A DNA stretch of 64,000 nt, taken from Akebia trifoliata (Eukaryota > Streptophyta > Magnoliopsida > Ranunculales > Lardizabalaceae). Numbering within the stretch: the first letter of the stretch is position 1; every line of letters begins with the position of its first letter. A model generated the notes under the pieces. The model was given only the letters and a program-made list of their open reading frames with translations, searched no databases and was not told the DNA's origin. The translations under genes and the position numbers were made by a program. The DNA lies in assembly GCA_017979445.1 (NCBI GenBank), contig CM030706.1, forward strand, positions 21,345,884-21,409,883, given 5' to 3'. Below, one piece after another: positions 44,595 to 56,627 of the stretch.

Positions 44595-46169
44595 ATGAAC
44601 AGAAACGAGATGAACGGACGAGGCAGAGGCAGAGGTAGAGGCCGAAGGAGAGGCCGAGACACAGTAGAGATGGGACAGTCATCGGATCAGACTCTCGATC
44701 TGCTAGCATAGCTAATGTCGTTTATGGGACAGATGGCTGAGTCCCAGAACAAGTTTAGGGAGGAGATGCTTGAGTCACAGGCTAGACTAGCCGAGGAAGT
44801 GGCTGAGTTGAGGGAGCGCCAGGCTTCTTCACAGGAAGCTGACCCTACTCCACCTCAGGAGCCACCACCGGAGCCACGGCCACAGGTTGTACCACTGAGA
44901 GCCACGAGGACTCCCCCACCCCAGACTCAGACAGATCCGGGGATGTGGTTACAGAACTTCCAACGACTACACCCACCCAGGTTTGGAGGCTCTTCCGACC
45001 CGGCAGAGGTTGAGGAGTGGGTTTTGAGGACCCGAGAGATTCTGAGCACCATGCAGTGCCCAAGAGACCAGTGGGTACCGGTGGCTGCCTTTCAGTTCAA
45101 CGGGGATGCCAGTTATTGGTGGCGTTCTGAGAGGAATGTTTTGGGAGAGGGACCCTTCGAGTGGGTCGATTTTGAGAGGATGTTCCTGGACAGATTCATA
45201 TCTGAGACAGCCCGAGAGATCAAGTATCAGGAATTTTCAGGTTTGGTGCAAGGTAGTCTATCCGTTACGGATTACGAGTTGAGATTTACTAGGTTATCGC
45301 GATATGCACCTGAGCTCATTTCGATCGATCTGCAAAAGGCTCGTAGATTTTTCAGAGGACTACAACCCTACCTAAGGGCCAAGATGTCAGTGATTGAGAC
45401 CACTAGCTATCGAGACACAGTGAGCCGGGCTCAGAGGGTTGAACGAGAGGAGATGGAGCTACAGACTTCGAGGGGACAGGCTAATCGACCCCAGACTTCT
45501 TTTCCTTCTGGGGCCGATCCGGCCAAGAGGCCGATGCTGTCGAGACCGAGTGCTTCGGGACCCACATATCCACAGTATCGAGCTCCTACGCCATCGAGTT
45601 ATGGACCAGTTGGGGTTCCAGTGAGGCCAACAGGGCCAAGGGGACCAACCCGACAGATTCCGAGACCACCTGCCCCACAGAGACCTATACAGACGGGACC
45701 TTTGGCATGTTTTGGGTGTGGGCAGACAGGGCATATCAGGAGGAACTGCCCTTCATCACAGTCACAGTCAGGGGTGATTCCTAGACCCCAAGGCAGGGTG
45801 TATCATCTGACTCAAGAGGAGATACCAGTTTCAGACGAGGTGCTAGAAGGTACAATTTTGATTTCTAATGTTAAGATTCGAGTTTTGTTTGATACCGATT
45901 CTTCTAGATCATATATTTCCACCGAGATTGCACAGTTGTTAGACTTTGAGATTTTTGACACTGGTCGAGTAATGAAACTATCCACACCGTTAGGAGACCG
46001 ACAAATAACCCAGAGATTGTGTCGAAACTGTATAATTAGGATAGAGGACCAAGAGATGAGTACCGACCTTATGACATTAGATAGTTGTGACTTTGATATC
46101 ATATTGGGGATGGATTGGCTAGTGCAGAACCATGCCCACGTGGATTGCTTCGCGAGGTCAGTTTTTTAA
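44595..46169 (+). pseudogene. gag: Tekay gag-protease, broken
   Basis: The start is ATG 44595 or 44610, followed by a basic GRGRGRGRRRGRD tail. A TAG at 44709-44711 cuts it, and the open frame resumes to 46169. The capsid core reads FQFNGDASYWW and FLDRFISETAREIKYQEF, and the zinc knuckle CFGCGQTGHIRRNC is perfect (C-X2-C-X4-H-X4-C). The protease follows with FDTDSSRSYIS where DTGAS is expected, so the active-site Gly is Asp. It ends with IILGMDWL, then leaves frame at a T6 run near 46160-46166. It would supply particle protein and protease. Confidence 0.93.
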
Positions 46170-48270
46170 AAGGCCCGGATATCCGAAAGTCAAGGTTCGA
46201 GGATCCAGATATAGAAGAGGTGACCCTATATACAACCAGTTGGGAACTTTGAGCGCAACAGAGCTAGAGACCTCACCGGATATGGTAGAGGTAGTCAAGG
46301 AATTTGGGGATGTTTTTCTAGATGAATTACCAGGTTTGCCTCCAAGTCGGGAGATAGAGTTTTCTATCGATTTGGTACCAGGCACAGGGCCTATCTCCAT
46401 CGCACCATACCGAATGGCCCCTGTAGAAACCCGAGAGTTGAAAGCGCAGATTGATGAGCTTACTAACTTGGGGTTTATTCGACCGAGTTCCTCACCCTGG
46501 GGAGCACCCATTTTATTTGTCAAGAAGAAGGATGGATCACTTCGATTATGTATCGACTATCGAAGGTTAAATCAAGTGACCATCAAGAATAAGTACCCCC
46601 TTCCGCGTATCGATGATTTATTTGACCAACTGCAGGGTGCCCAACATTTCTCTAAGATTGATTTGCAATCTGGGTACCACCAATTGAGGATTCGGGAGGC
46701 GGATATTCCGAAGACTGCATTTCGGACCAGGCTAGGACACTTTGAGTATCTAGTGATGCCTTTCGGTCTGACGAATGCACCGGCAGCATTCATGGATCTG
46801 ATGCACCGGGTATTTTGGGAGCACCTCGACAAGTTTGTCATTGTGTTCATAGATGACATCTTAATTTACTCTAAGTCGAGGGAGGATCACGAGAGACACC
46901 TCAGAATCACATTACAGATTTTACGTGGACATGAACTATATGCCAAGTTCAGTAAGTGTGAATTCTGGCTCCAGAAAGTGAAATTCCTAGGACACGTGGT
47001 GTCCAATAAAGGGATAGCAGTAGACCCCTCCAAGGTTGAAACCATATTGACGTGGAAACAACCTAAGACGATGACAGATATTAGGAGTTTTCTTGGGATG
47101 GCCGGCTACTATAGAAGATTCATTAAGGGATTTTCTACTCTTGCAGTACCATTGACGAGACTGACGCAGAAAAATGTCCGGTTTGAGTGGGATGACAAGT
47201 GCGAGACTGCATTTCAAGAATTAAAGAAAAGATTGACGACCGCTCCGATTTTAGTATCTCCGATTCCGGGTGAAGGCTTGACAATCTTTACTGATGCTTC
47301 TGGGATTGGTTTGGGAGCTGTATTGATGCAATTTGGGAAAGTAGTGGCATACGCATCTAGGAAGTTGAAGAATCACGAGAAGAATTATCCAGTCCATGAT
47401 CTTGAGTTAGCCGCTATAGTATTTGCACTACGCATTTGGAGACACTATCTATACGGAGAGAAGTTTGAAGTGTTCTCTGATCATAAGAGTCTCAAATACA
47501 TATTCTCGCAGCGAGAATTAAATATGAGGCAACGGCGTTGGATGGAGTACCTCAAGGACTACGACTTTACCCTTGAGTATCACCCGGGGAAAGCCAATGT
47601 GGTTGTCGATGCATTGAGCAGAAACACCATAGCTCATATGATGTTGAAGGAATGGCAGTTGCTTGAACAAGCCACAGAAATCGTGTTTGAGACTCCGAGA
47701 GAAAGGTATAGGCCGCACATATATCTGGGTACATTGAGGGTTGAAAATGAGTTGATAGCACGAATTAAAGAAGCCCAGGAAATAGATGAAGATGTGGGGG
47801 AATATGAGCTGAGAGCTAGGGACTTGACTGACCTAGATTGGTCAAAAGGATCAGATGAGGTTCTCAGATTTCGAGGTAGGATGTGGGTATCGCAGGACTT
47901 CCAATTGAGGTCCGATATACTAGGCGAGGCACATCGTTCCCGATATTCGATTCACCCAGGAGGCACGAAGATGTATAGAGACCTACGAAGGAATTTCTGG
48001 TTTCCAAGTATGAAGAAGGTAATTGCAGAATATGTAGGTAGATGCTTAACTTGCCAGCAAGTCAAGGCAGAACATCGTAACCCAGCAGGCTTGCTCCAGC
48101 CATTACCCATAGCGGAATGGAAATGGGAACACGTGACCATGGACTTTGTAGTAGGGTTACCGAGAGCTAGTGATGGGTCGGACGCCATATGGGTGATTGT
48201 GGATCGACTAACGAAATCAGCGCATTTCATCCCAATCCGAGTCTCGTTCAGTGTCGATAGACTGAGCTAG
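46132..48270 (+). pseudogene. pol: Tekay pol: RT, RNase H, N-terminal integrase
   Basis: This 712-codon frame is +1 relative to gag. RT motifs: [35 protein letters not shown], and the catalytic [12 protein letters not shown]. RNase [26 protein letters not shown] and FSDHKSL, so Asp, Glu and Asp are retained. Integrase zinc region: [18 protein letters not shown] and CLTCQQ; first catalytic Asp in [10 protein letters not shown]. The frame ends at TAG 48268-48270, but integrase continues in the same frame beyond it, so the stop is a point mutation. RT and RNase H look intact. Confidence 0.94.
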
Positions 48271-49182
48271 ATATACATAACTGAGATAGTACGACTACAT
48301 GGAGTGCCAGTTTCTATCGTGTCAGACAGGGATCCCAGATTTACTTCTCGATTCTGGGAGAGTCTGCACAAAGCAATGGGTACTCAATTGAACTTCAGTA
48401 CAATATTCCACCCACAGTCTGATGGACAGTCTGAGCGAGTAATTCAGATTTTGAAAGACATGTTGCGGGCATGTGTTTTGGATTTTGGAGGGAGTTGGAA
48501 GCGTCACTTACCATTGGTGGAATTCTCTTATAATAACAGCTTCCAAGCTAGTATCGGCATGGCACCATTCGAGGCTTTATACGGTAGGCCGTGTCGGTCA
48601 CCGATATGTTGGGCAGAAACAGGAGATGCCACGGTATTAGGACCCGAGATTATTGAGGAAACTACTGAGACAGTACGCCTTATTCGGGGTAGGCTAAAAG
48701 CTGCTCAGAGTAGACAGAAAAGCTATGCAGACAAACGACGCAGACCTTTGGAATTTCAAGTTGGGGACCAAGTATTCTTGAAGGTATCGCCTCGAAGAGG
48801 GATCTCCAGATTTGGCGTGAAGGGCAAATTAAAGCCGCGATTTGTAGGACCATTTGAGATAGTTGAGCGGATAGGTCCAGTGGCGTACCAATTGATTCTA
48901 CCCCCACAGCTTGAGCAAGTTCACAATGTGTTCCACGTGTCCATGTTGAAGAAGTACTTACCAGACCCTTCACACGTGGTCGACTTGCAGAATTTAGAGG
49001 TAGATGAAGACATATCCTACGAGGAATGTGCAGTACAGATACTAGACAGGAGGATAAAGCAACTCAGATCAAAATCTATCCCTCTAGTCAAGGTATTATG
49101 GAGGCACCACAACGTAGAAGAAGCCACGTGGGAAAAAGAAGTTGAGATGCAGGCCAAGTATCCAGAACTATTCCGAGAATAA
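48271..49182 (+). pseudogene. Tekay integrase C-terminal part with chromodomain-like end
   Basis: This continues pol in frame after the TAG. It holds the second and third catalytic residues (IVSDRDPRF and [11 protein letters not shown]), the GPF/Y-type module ([34 protein letters not shown]) and a chromodomain-like end ([17 protein letters not shown]). Chromodomains direct integration to marked chromatin in this lineage. An internal ATG at 48304 opens the shorter frame, but nothing suggests separate translation. Confidence 0.92.
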
Positions 49183-49210
49183 GGTATGGTTTCAATTTCG
49201 AGGTCGAAAT

Positions 49211-49228
49211 TTTTATTAGGGGGGAGAA
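49211..49228 (+). other. Tekay polypurine tract
   Basis: TTATTAGGGGGGAGAA directly precedes the 3' LTR. Confidence 0.8.
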
Positions 49229-51147
49229 TGTAACACCCCGAGTTTTTAATTTATATCTCAAGGAAATCTAATTGTGAATTTCGATAAAATTCTAAAAGAA
49301 TGACTTAGGGTAAAATACTCAAATTTTAGTCTGTTCATTTTTAATGAATTTTGACTTCTCCATTAGGTTTGAAATGATAAAAATATGTACTTTAGCCTGT
49401 GAGAACGTTCAAATTCGAGTTCGGATGAGGAAGTTAAAATCCTCGAATTCGTGTTAAGTGGGACCCAAAATAGTAAATGTTTGATAGAGGAAGAATCAAG
49501 GAAATTTAACTATACCATGAGGTCCGCAACGAAAAATTATTCGAAATGGAGTACTCATATGTCAATTTTCGAGTTCGAATGGTCAAGATTTTGTCGAAAA
49601 TAGACATGAAAGAAAAGTACAAAAATGCCCTCAGCTTTTAATATAAAAAGAACTAACTTATTCTTTTAGTCATTTTCTCCTCTCCAACTCACAAAGAATC
49701 AGCCCATTCTCCAACCCTAGGGTTTCAACCTTTTCCATCAAGATCTATCGCAAGCGAGCCCGAGTTGATCATCGGCGAAGGAGAGAAAGTTGTCGGCATC
49801 GACGAACTCCACGCCTTCAACCCGTTTAACCTTCATTTTCCTGTCTTTCTTTGGTTCTCTCACAAAAAATCAGCAAGTAAGTTCATCTATACCCACTTAG
49901 AGTCTCATCAAAACCAAGGGAGAGTTGTCCATCATCAAAAAAGGGGGTGGAACACCTTCAAAGAGGGTTTTGGAATCAACTCGACCATTTACACCCAAGC
50001 TCAACCACTATCGGAACTTCGAACCGTCGAACATTGACCATTTGTGTTGGTTCATCGCCATTGGCAACCACAAACCAGGTAAGGGACTTTCAACTCTTAT
50101 TAATAACCGTAGATTTCGAACAAATTGCATTTAGGGATCTTTCGAAACTTTTGTATGTTTTAAATTTATAGAATGTCGCTTAATTTACTTCAAATTCATG
50201 CTAGAAATAGTGATGTTTGATGTGTTTTATCGTAGTTTAAATGTTTAATTCGTGGGTGGGTAACTAGAATCGAAAAGGAGTGAAAAACTTGAAGGAATGA
50301 AGAAGAAAAATCAGAAAATTCGCAAAAACGAAGTTTCTATCGGTTCTACCGTGAATAGTCACGGTGTTACCGTGAGCCGCCGTGCTCAAGGCACGGTGCT
50401 ACCGTGTGCTACCGTGAAAATCAAAAAGTGTTCGAAAAATTTTTCTGATATTTTTTTGGATTCCTCATGCTTTTAACATGCCAAACCGACTACTTATGGA
50501 TCCCGTAACTCCTTCAAACGAAGCGGAAAAAAATAAACAAATTTTCATCACGACGGGAATGTTTTAAGTATTCGCGTGATATCTTTTGCATTTCTTTGAA
50601 TTAGGTTACAAAATTACATACCTTTTCTTATATTATCGAGGGCCTTCATTTACAAAAACCCATTTTTAATTTTGACAACTTTGAAAAATCGAGTTTCCGA
50701 CACTTAGCCAAATTTTCACCGATTTTTCCAATTTTGACAGTTTGCCTTCGCATACCTAGTGGGACCCTATTTTAACAAAAATTGGATAGATTTTTGATCG
50801 AATGATCAAAGTGTATTTGTAAGCTTGAAAAAGAAATATTTGATTTGAAAAGTCAAGAAGTAAAAACACGGTAAAATGGGAAAGGGATGAATCGGTAAAA
50901 TGTCAGAGTCACACCCGAGGGGTGATGTCTGCATTTTACGTTGTATGTTGTATGTAGGTTGGTGAAAGGATATCCAGGTTATTAATGAAAGGATTGCATG
51001 TTTATTTAAATTTATGTTGGCGCAGAGGCTCCGAGTATTGTTGTTTATTTTAGGCCGGTGGCCACAGTTGCATGGTAGGAACTGGATATCCATTCTCCAC
51101 CCTGTTCTGTTAATTTCTCTTTTTTTAAATGAAAACAATATATATAT

Positions 51148-51179
<32 letters not shown>

Positions 51180-52444
51180 GATATTCTGTGAGCTGTTAAA
51201 GGGTCTGTGAATGCCTGAAGGATAGTGTGTCACATCATCCGGAGGGATGTACTATCCTGGGATGTACGGTAGGGACCACCAAGCTCATACGTGGTATGGG
51301 ACGCTTATGAGAATGGAGTCACAACTGGAATCCGGGTCCATTCCTTTCTTATCTTTACCAGTGAACGTGTATTGTAAAGGTGGTCGTATCCGAATAGAGT
51401 GTTTATTTTGGGAATCACATGCACGCCTGATAGGCATAGACGAAGATGATTGGTCAGTGATCACTAACAATCTAGTAGTAGTCGAACGTTCTGACACATC
51501 GAAAAGAGACCCATTGCTTACGGTCACGTCAAACGGCCCGCCTGAGCCGGATAAATGGTCACCAGTGTGGTAAGAGCAGCGACCGGCCACAAAATCAGGA
51601 ACTAAAAGCCAGATTTATGTTGTAACATCATGTCCCGACTGGGAGCGATCCAGTCGTGAATCCCAACTCTCTGATTCCACTACTCCACCAACTTGTATTA
51701 TGTATCTGTTGTTATATTTTGAATTATAAACTGCAAAACATGTTTGTTATTTCAATGTGATAAGTCGTAGTTGTATAACAAAATGAAAATGTATAGTGAG
51801 TACCGATGATTGATGTGATGTAAACTTTTAAATTATATAGTTGCTCATCCCTGGCTATACGTACCAGTTAACCGTAGTTTCAATAGTAAAACTTGCATGT
51901 ATTGAAATGTTTCAGTATGCTTACTCGGACATATTAGGCGAGGTTATTAGTAGGGGCTGTTTGTGGACTTACTGGGTAACCATTGTTACTCACCCTTTCC
52001 TTCCTGTTTTTTTTTAATTTCAGAGCCTGCAGCCGGAGAGGCAGTCGTAGAGCCATCTAGCGAGGACTACCTGGTGGGTCATATTGACGACCAGAGTCCG
52101 TTACCCGGTGAGCACCATGACTACTTCTACTAGGAGTTCGTTCGTCGTAGGAGTGGTATATGTTTTTTTTTTGGACCGAGTGCTAGGTCTATGTTAGAGT
52201 GAGGAAATTTTTGTAATCCTGTATATTTCCTTCTTTTTGCGCAACTCTGAATCAAATCCTGCGTTATTCGCAGTTTACTGTCTTTCATACTTTGTATATT
52301 TTGGTTCATTGTCATATACAGGATCTGTTGGTTATCGGTTTCCTTTGTTTTGAGTTCCGCAGAACGCTAACATAAACAGAGGAAACTGTCCAAGCTTCAA
52401 GGTTCGACCTTGGGATTTGTGTTAGTGTTTGGCGGGGCGTCACA
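49229..52444 (+). repeat. Tekay 3' LTR
   Basis: Nearly identical to the 5' LTR. Visible differences are single substitutions, small indels, an additional TGCTACCGTG unit (near 50.40 kb) and a different TA microsatellite length (about 51138-51179). The stem-loop lies at 50895-50939. Ends GGCGTCACA before the TATAG duplication. Confidence 0.95.
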
Positions 52445-52449
52445 TATAG

Positions 52450-52650
52450 TGATTGGTAAGTCCACCTCTCCCAGCGAATACCTTCTCGAGCTATCAAAAT
52501 CTCGAACAACCTTATTGTTAGGCTTGACATACGACCAGTCAGCATTGAGTTTTCGAAAGGTTTCAAGAGGACAAACATTAAGCGTCGAGCTGTTCTCAAT
52601 CAGTACCCTAGCAACTATCATGCCCTTGCACATGACCATGATGTTTAACG
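52450..52650 (-). pseudogene. Tat-like protease N-terminal half
   Basis: The minus strand reads ARVLIENSSTLNVCPLETFR and SLGEVDLPITI up to the Tekay insertion point. Related elements have an Asp-x-Gly-Ser at the position of IENSS, so the catalytic Asp appears replaced by Glu. The remaining half is at 40.1-41.18 kb. Confidence 0.8.
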
Positions 52651-53538
52651 GTTTACGTGTCCTCGCCCTTCAAGCACAAATTCACTTTCAGTGAATATGA
52701 TGGGGTTGGGAGCCATTATTTGCCCAACCGTTTCCTCTAATTATGCTGGTGAGGTAGTTGCAGGTATATGTGATTTCCTCAAAACTCTTAGTAATGCCTC
52801 TTGGTGTTCTTCTGATTTTTGCATCAGGCCCAGGATACTGATTTGAGTTGGCTGTTTGTTCAATCGGTCCACTATATTATGCTCACTCTTGCGAATGAGC
52901 TTAATAAAATCTGCAACCTCCTTGTCTATTACTTTTACCTTCTCTTCCGTCTTATCATCTTTATACAGCTTACCTTTTCCCTTTGCTTTTCTTTTCTCTT
53001 CATCTGTCACTTCTTTCGTGGCCTCTTTTGTATCTTCATCGATGCTTACCCATTTTTCTTGTAATTTTTGGCATCTTCCTACCCTTGTCATATGGCCGAT
53101 GTCAGCCACCATTATTTTCTTCATGGTCTCAACCCCTGTGGTAGTGGTGATGGTGGTCTCGTAGCTCCAGGGCACTGCCTGGTTGGAGCTATAGGGGAAT
53201 GGTTTAGGTGAGTGTATGGTCATGGGAGGTGGATCGGATTTTACATTGAGAATGAGGGGTGGCGGTAACGGTTTGGATGTAGTGGTGGTAGGATGAGTTA
53301 CATAAGGAGTTGATGGAGTGTATGGAATGACTAGTGGTGGACGTGATGATAAGGTGTATGGTATATGAAGGTGAGGTAGGGTTGATTCTTGAGAAGTTGG
53401 CAGTGTATAGGGTATAACCAGAGGAAGTCAGGTAGTATTTTGATGGTTTGGTGATCCGTAAGGTATAACTAAAGGCGATCGGGTAGTAGTATTTTGATGA
53501 GTGGGATGGATGGTGAGGTCGGCCATTCTGAAAGGTAG
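52651..53538 (-). pseudogene. Tat-like gag C-terminal region
   Basis: 52741-53223 is an open minus-strand frame with a Lys/Glu-rich stretch (EATKEVTDEEKRKAKGKGK) and the conserved VADFIKLIRKSEHNIVDRLN and LLRVLRKSHIPATTSP segment, which in related elements lies just before the protease. 53224-53538 reads Pro-rich (PPLVIPYTPSTPY) with stops. Confidence 0.75.
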
Positions 53539-54715
53539 CTATGAATTTTGTGATGAATTTGTTGTATAATGGTTGACTGTGTTAACTGTTAACGTTCTTG
53601 ATTCCTGGGTTAAGTGGACCCTAATTTTTGTCCCGATAGGTGCTATCAAATCTGGATTGAAGTCGAGTTTTTCGCAAACGACATTTATCATGTGCCCACT
53701 CCCTTCTCCATTATGAGTAGGTAAGGGATTTTGATTGATGTTTTGTTGTTGGGGCGGGTTGGCAGGTCCATCCAGGATGAGAGCCTTCTTGTCAATCAAA
53801 TTTTGTACTTGATGTTTGAGCTGCCAGCATTGATCTGTAGAGTGCCCTGGCGCACCCATATGAAACTCGCAAAACAAATTAGGGTTGTACCCTGGCCCTT
53901 TAGTAGCCTCAGGATTTGGCGGACGTTTTGTAAGATACTCACCCCTGAGCAAGATTGACAGTCACTCCGATAGTGTCATAGGTAACCTAGTGAACACTCT
54001 ATTTACTTTGTTGGGCCGTGTCTGCTGGTTTTGCCCATATAGTGGTGCCTGTTGTGCAACTAGTGGAAGATTTGCTCGAAATGGATTCTAAGGTGCGGGA
54101 TTCCAAACTGGTGGTGCTGGTGCCCAGGAAGTCGATGGCGCTTGTGATCTTAGTGCTGGTGAAGGGATGAAGAGGGGTCGATTTGGCTGTACATTGTTGA
54201 CCTGTGGTTCTTCCCTCTTTTTTCTCGTGGACACTGGCTTTCTCTGAGAAGATATTCCTGTCGTCATCCCTAGACTTGTGAAATCAAAAATCAGACCGGT
54301 TCGGATCCCGTCCTCGACCCGATTTGCTACTTGTACTAGATTCGAGAATGTGCCTGTGGTATGCCCCACTAGATGAGTATAGAAGGTGTGCCCTAGTGTC
54401 GAGATAAACGTGGTGTTCATCTCTTGCTTGGTTATTGTAGGCCTTACTTGTGAGGTTGACTCGCGTCACCTCTATGTGTACTCCTTCACCGTTTCTCGTT
54501 GCTTTCTTGTCATCTTGGCCATATCATTCCGGTCTAGACCAACATCTGTATTGAACTGGTAATTTTGCCAGAACATCTAAGCTAAGTCCTACCAGTTCTT
54601 AATGAGTGAATGATACAATCTAGAAAATCATTTGAGTGTCGGCCCCGTCAGACTCCTCTAAAATTGCTGCACTAACAACCTCTCATCCTCGCCATACTGG
54701 CACATGGATCCATAG
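53539..54715 (-). pseudogene. gag: Tat-like gag core and zinc-binding segment, truncated
   Basis: The minus strand reads the gag core (HLVGHTTGTFSNLVQVANRV and EDGIRTGLIFDF, 54.09-54.42 kb), a Pro-rich spacer (APSTSWAPAPPVWNPAP), then a zinc-binding-like CEFHMGAPGHSTDQCWQLKH (53.85 kb) and a tail ending near 53.54 kb. 54.47-54.70 kb holds further upstream gag in broken frames (DRNDMAKMTRKQRETVKEY). The N-terminus is cut at 54715, where a plus-strand LTR begins. Confidence 0.85.
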
Positions 54716-56607
54716 TGTAGACACCTCAATTTGAACGGGCCACTTCTCGAAAGGACCCAAAAATATCGATTTTCTAAATAAATGGGCCAACGGGCCTTAA
54801 AGGCCCAAGTCATTGAAAAGTGACATTTTTACCAACCCAAGGCCCCTAAGACCTCTCAATGGTTTAGGAGGCCTACCTTACGCTTTCCCAATATTCATCG
54901 CTCCGCTTCCAAAATAAAAAACGCCAAATTTTCGATAAATTTCACCAACGGGCCTAAAAAGCCCGATTCGCCAACACGTGGCATTTTTGATCAAACTAAT
55001 GATTGCAAAAATCTAAAAAAATTAAAAAATTAAAAATGTGAGACTTGGGATGCCTACCCCTCTTCTACTACCACCGCTCCGCCTCAACCAATCCCTAAAA
55101 TCCAAAACCATTTCTAAAACCCAAGCCCAACACTACAAAGCCCACAAATCATTAACCATATCCAATTCATTATCCAACCCACAACCCTAACCCATAAACC
55201 ACAACCCACATCAACCAATCACTCTTTTATCATCGAAAGATGACACATGTCATCACCCCATCTCACCTCCCTCACCCAACTACCTACCCCATTAATTTGC
55301 TTTAAATCTCATCTACCCACACATCAACCCATCACCTTTTCTCTCAAATCAAACACATCTACCCACACCCCTAACCTATACCTCCCCTAATCTACCCTCA
55401 TCATTCCCTACAAAACCTACATCTACAACCTAAACCTACATCATCCTCTCAAGTCAAACACTCAACCTCTCCCATCAACTTATCTCAACCCTTCATTTCC
55501 AACCACTTTGACACATGGCATCATCTCCCTCACCCTCCCAAAATATCATCAACCACCTCTTTAAATCCTCCATTCTCTTAAACCAAATACCATTTAATCT
55601 CAACCACCATCTTAAACTCACCTCACCAAACACTCCACCCAAATGGGTTGGGTATGATCCAAACCATTTGGGTCAAAACTCACCCATTTAACCCCCCTTC
55701 CTTAAATACCCTCCAATCTCCTCTAAATTACACCCATTTCTCTCTCAAACTCATAACCATTCTACCCTTTTTCTTCACTTCACCCCATTATATCCCTAAA
55801 ATAACTCCTCAACATCTATAAATACCCTCCTCCTCTTCCCAAAAATGGCCCCCAACCTTCACTACAAAATTCTCTCCAACTCTCTCTACTAATAATTATC
55901 ACCCCTCTCACTAAGAAAAATCTCATCAATTCCCTCACACTAACCCTCCCCAAGTCTCATAAAAAAAATCACACACTACACTCATCTCTTTATCATCTCT
56001 TCTCTACTCCTTCAATCAAAAAAAAAGTTGTATTTGTTTAAAATACTAAGGACTCAAGAAGACTCAAGCAAGAAGAAGAAAAGAAGAAACAAGATACAAG
56101 GTGGGTTCAAGGCAATCCCTCCCCATCTCTCTTCTACACCCTCTCCTCCTCCCTCTTCTATCACCCTCTCCCCTTCATTTTATTTTTTAGGATGAATGGA
56201 CCCCAAGGCTAAAGGTCCATAAGGGTCATTTCCATCAATGGAATGACCCTATGATCAAGCCGAAAATGAACCCCTATCTAGGGTACAAATGCACAACACG
56301 TGGCACATCGTTTTTCACATTTTTTTAAAAAGATCAAAATGACCGAGTTGAGTTGAGGTTACCACTATCTAGTGGGGAGAAAAGGGTGCCTAACACCTTC
56401 CCTTTTCTCCAACCGAGTCGCTTACCCGAATCTCAAGGGTTGATTCATCTTTATCCATCGAGAGTCACCAAATACAAAAAATGTCACATTTTCTATAAAA
56501 AAAATGCACATCGGGTGACCATTCACACCCACTTACAAAAGTGAATGGTGGCGACTCCAAACCATCGTAGATAGGTCATCGTAATGGCGAAATCCCGCGT
56601 GTCTACA
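54716..56607 (+). repeat. Tat-like 5' LTR (plus strand)
   Basis: The ends TGTAGACAC and GTGTCTACA are perfect 9-bp inverted repeats. It is the same family as the minus-strand LTR at 22952-25197 and shares the GGTGCCTAACACC block (56395-56407). The middle is very pyrimidine-rich (CCCATCTCACCTCCC). Confidence 0.88.
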
Positions 56608-56610
56608 GCT

Positions 56611-56627
56611 TGGCGACTCACTGGGGA
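56611..56627 (+). other. Primer-binding site of the Tat-like element
   Basis: TGGCGACTCACTGGGGA starts 3 bp after the LTR. From memory it resembles the tRNA-Arg-type PBS of Ogre/Tat elements. It proves that the LTR is a 5' LTR. Confidence 0.7.

Larger units (their letters stand above)
41183..52444 (+). mobile_element. Full-length Tekay/Del-like Ty3/gypsy element, young but inactive
   Basis: Two near-identical LTRs of about 3.2 kb flank gag-pol. The target duplication TATAG (41178-41182 and 52445-52449) is perfect. The PBS is of the tRNA-Met type. The integrase carries a C-terminal chromodomain-like segment and the LTRs are long, both typical of Tekay/Del. It sits in the protease region of the large minus-strand Tat element. 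A stop in gag, a substituted protease active site, a frame break and a stop in integrase make this copy inactive. Confidence 0.95.
22952..54715 (-). mobile_element. Giant Tat/Ogre-like Ty3/gypsy element with antisense genes, 5' end missing
   Basis: The element reads on the minus strand: gag (54.7-52.7 kb), protease, RT, RNase H, second RNase H, integrase (ending 36392), a long 3' region with two antisense genes, the polypurine tract and the 3' LTR. The second RNase H and the antisense ORFs between pol and the 3' LTR are hallmarks of the Tat lineage. Two later insertions are nested inside: a solo LTR (26976-28637) and a Tekay element (41183-52444). Without them the preserved part is about 18.8 kb. 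The gag N-terminus and 5' LTR are missing because a plus-strand LTR abuts gag at 54716. I assume one element spans the interval; two adjacent related copies cannot be excluded. Confidence 0.75.

Noticed and set aside
43224..51590. A 101-codon minus-strand ORF conserved at 43224-43529 and 51285-51590
   Set aside because: The two copies lie in the two LTRs of one recent element, so their identity reflects LTR duplication and not selection on a protein.
36392..54715. Endogenous pararetrovirus as source of the RT genes
   Set aside because: Both RT genes are followed by integrase and flanked by LTRs, and no movement or coat protein is visible. They are Ty3/gypsy retrotransposons.
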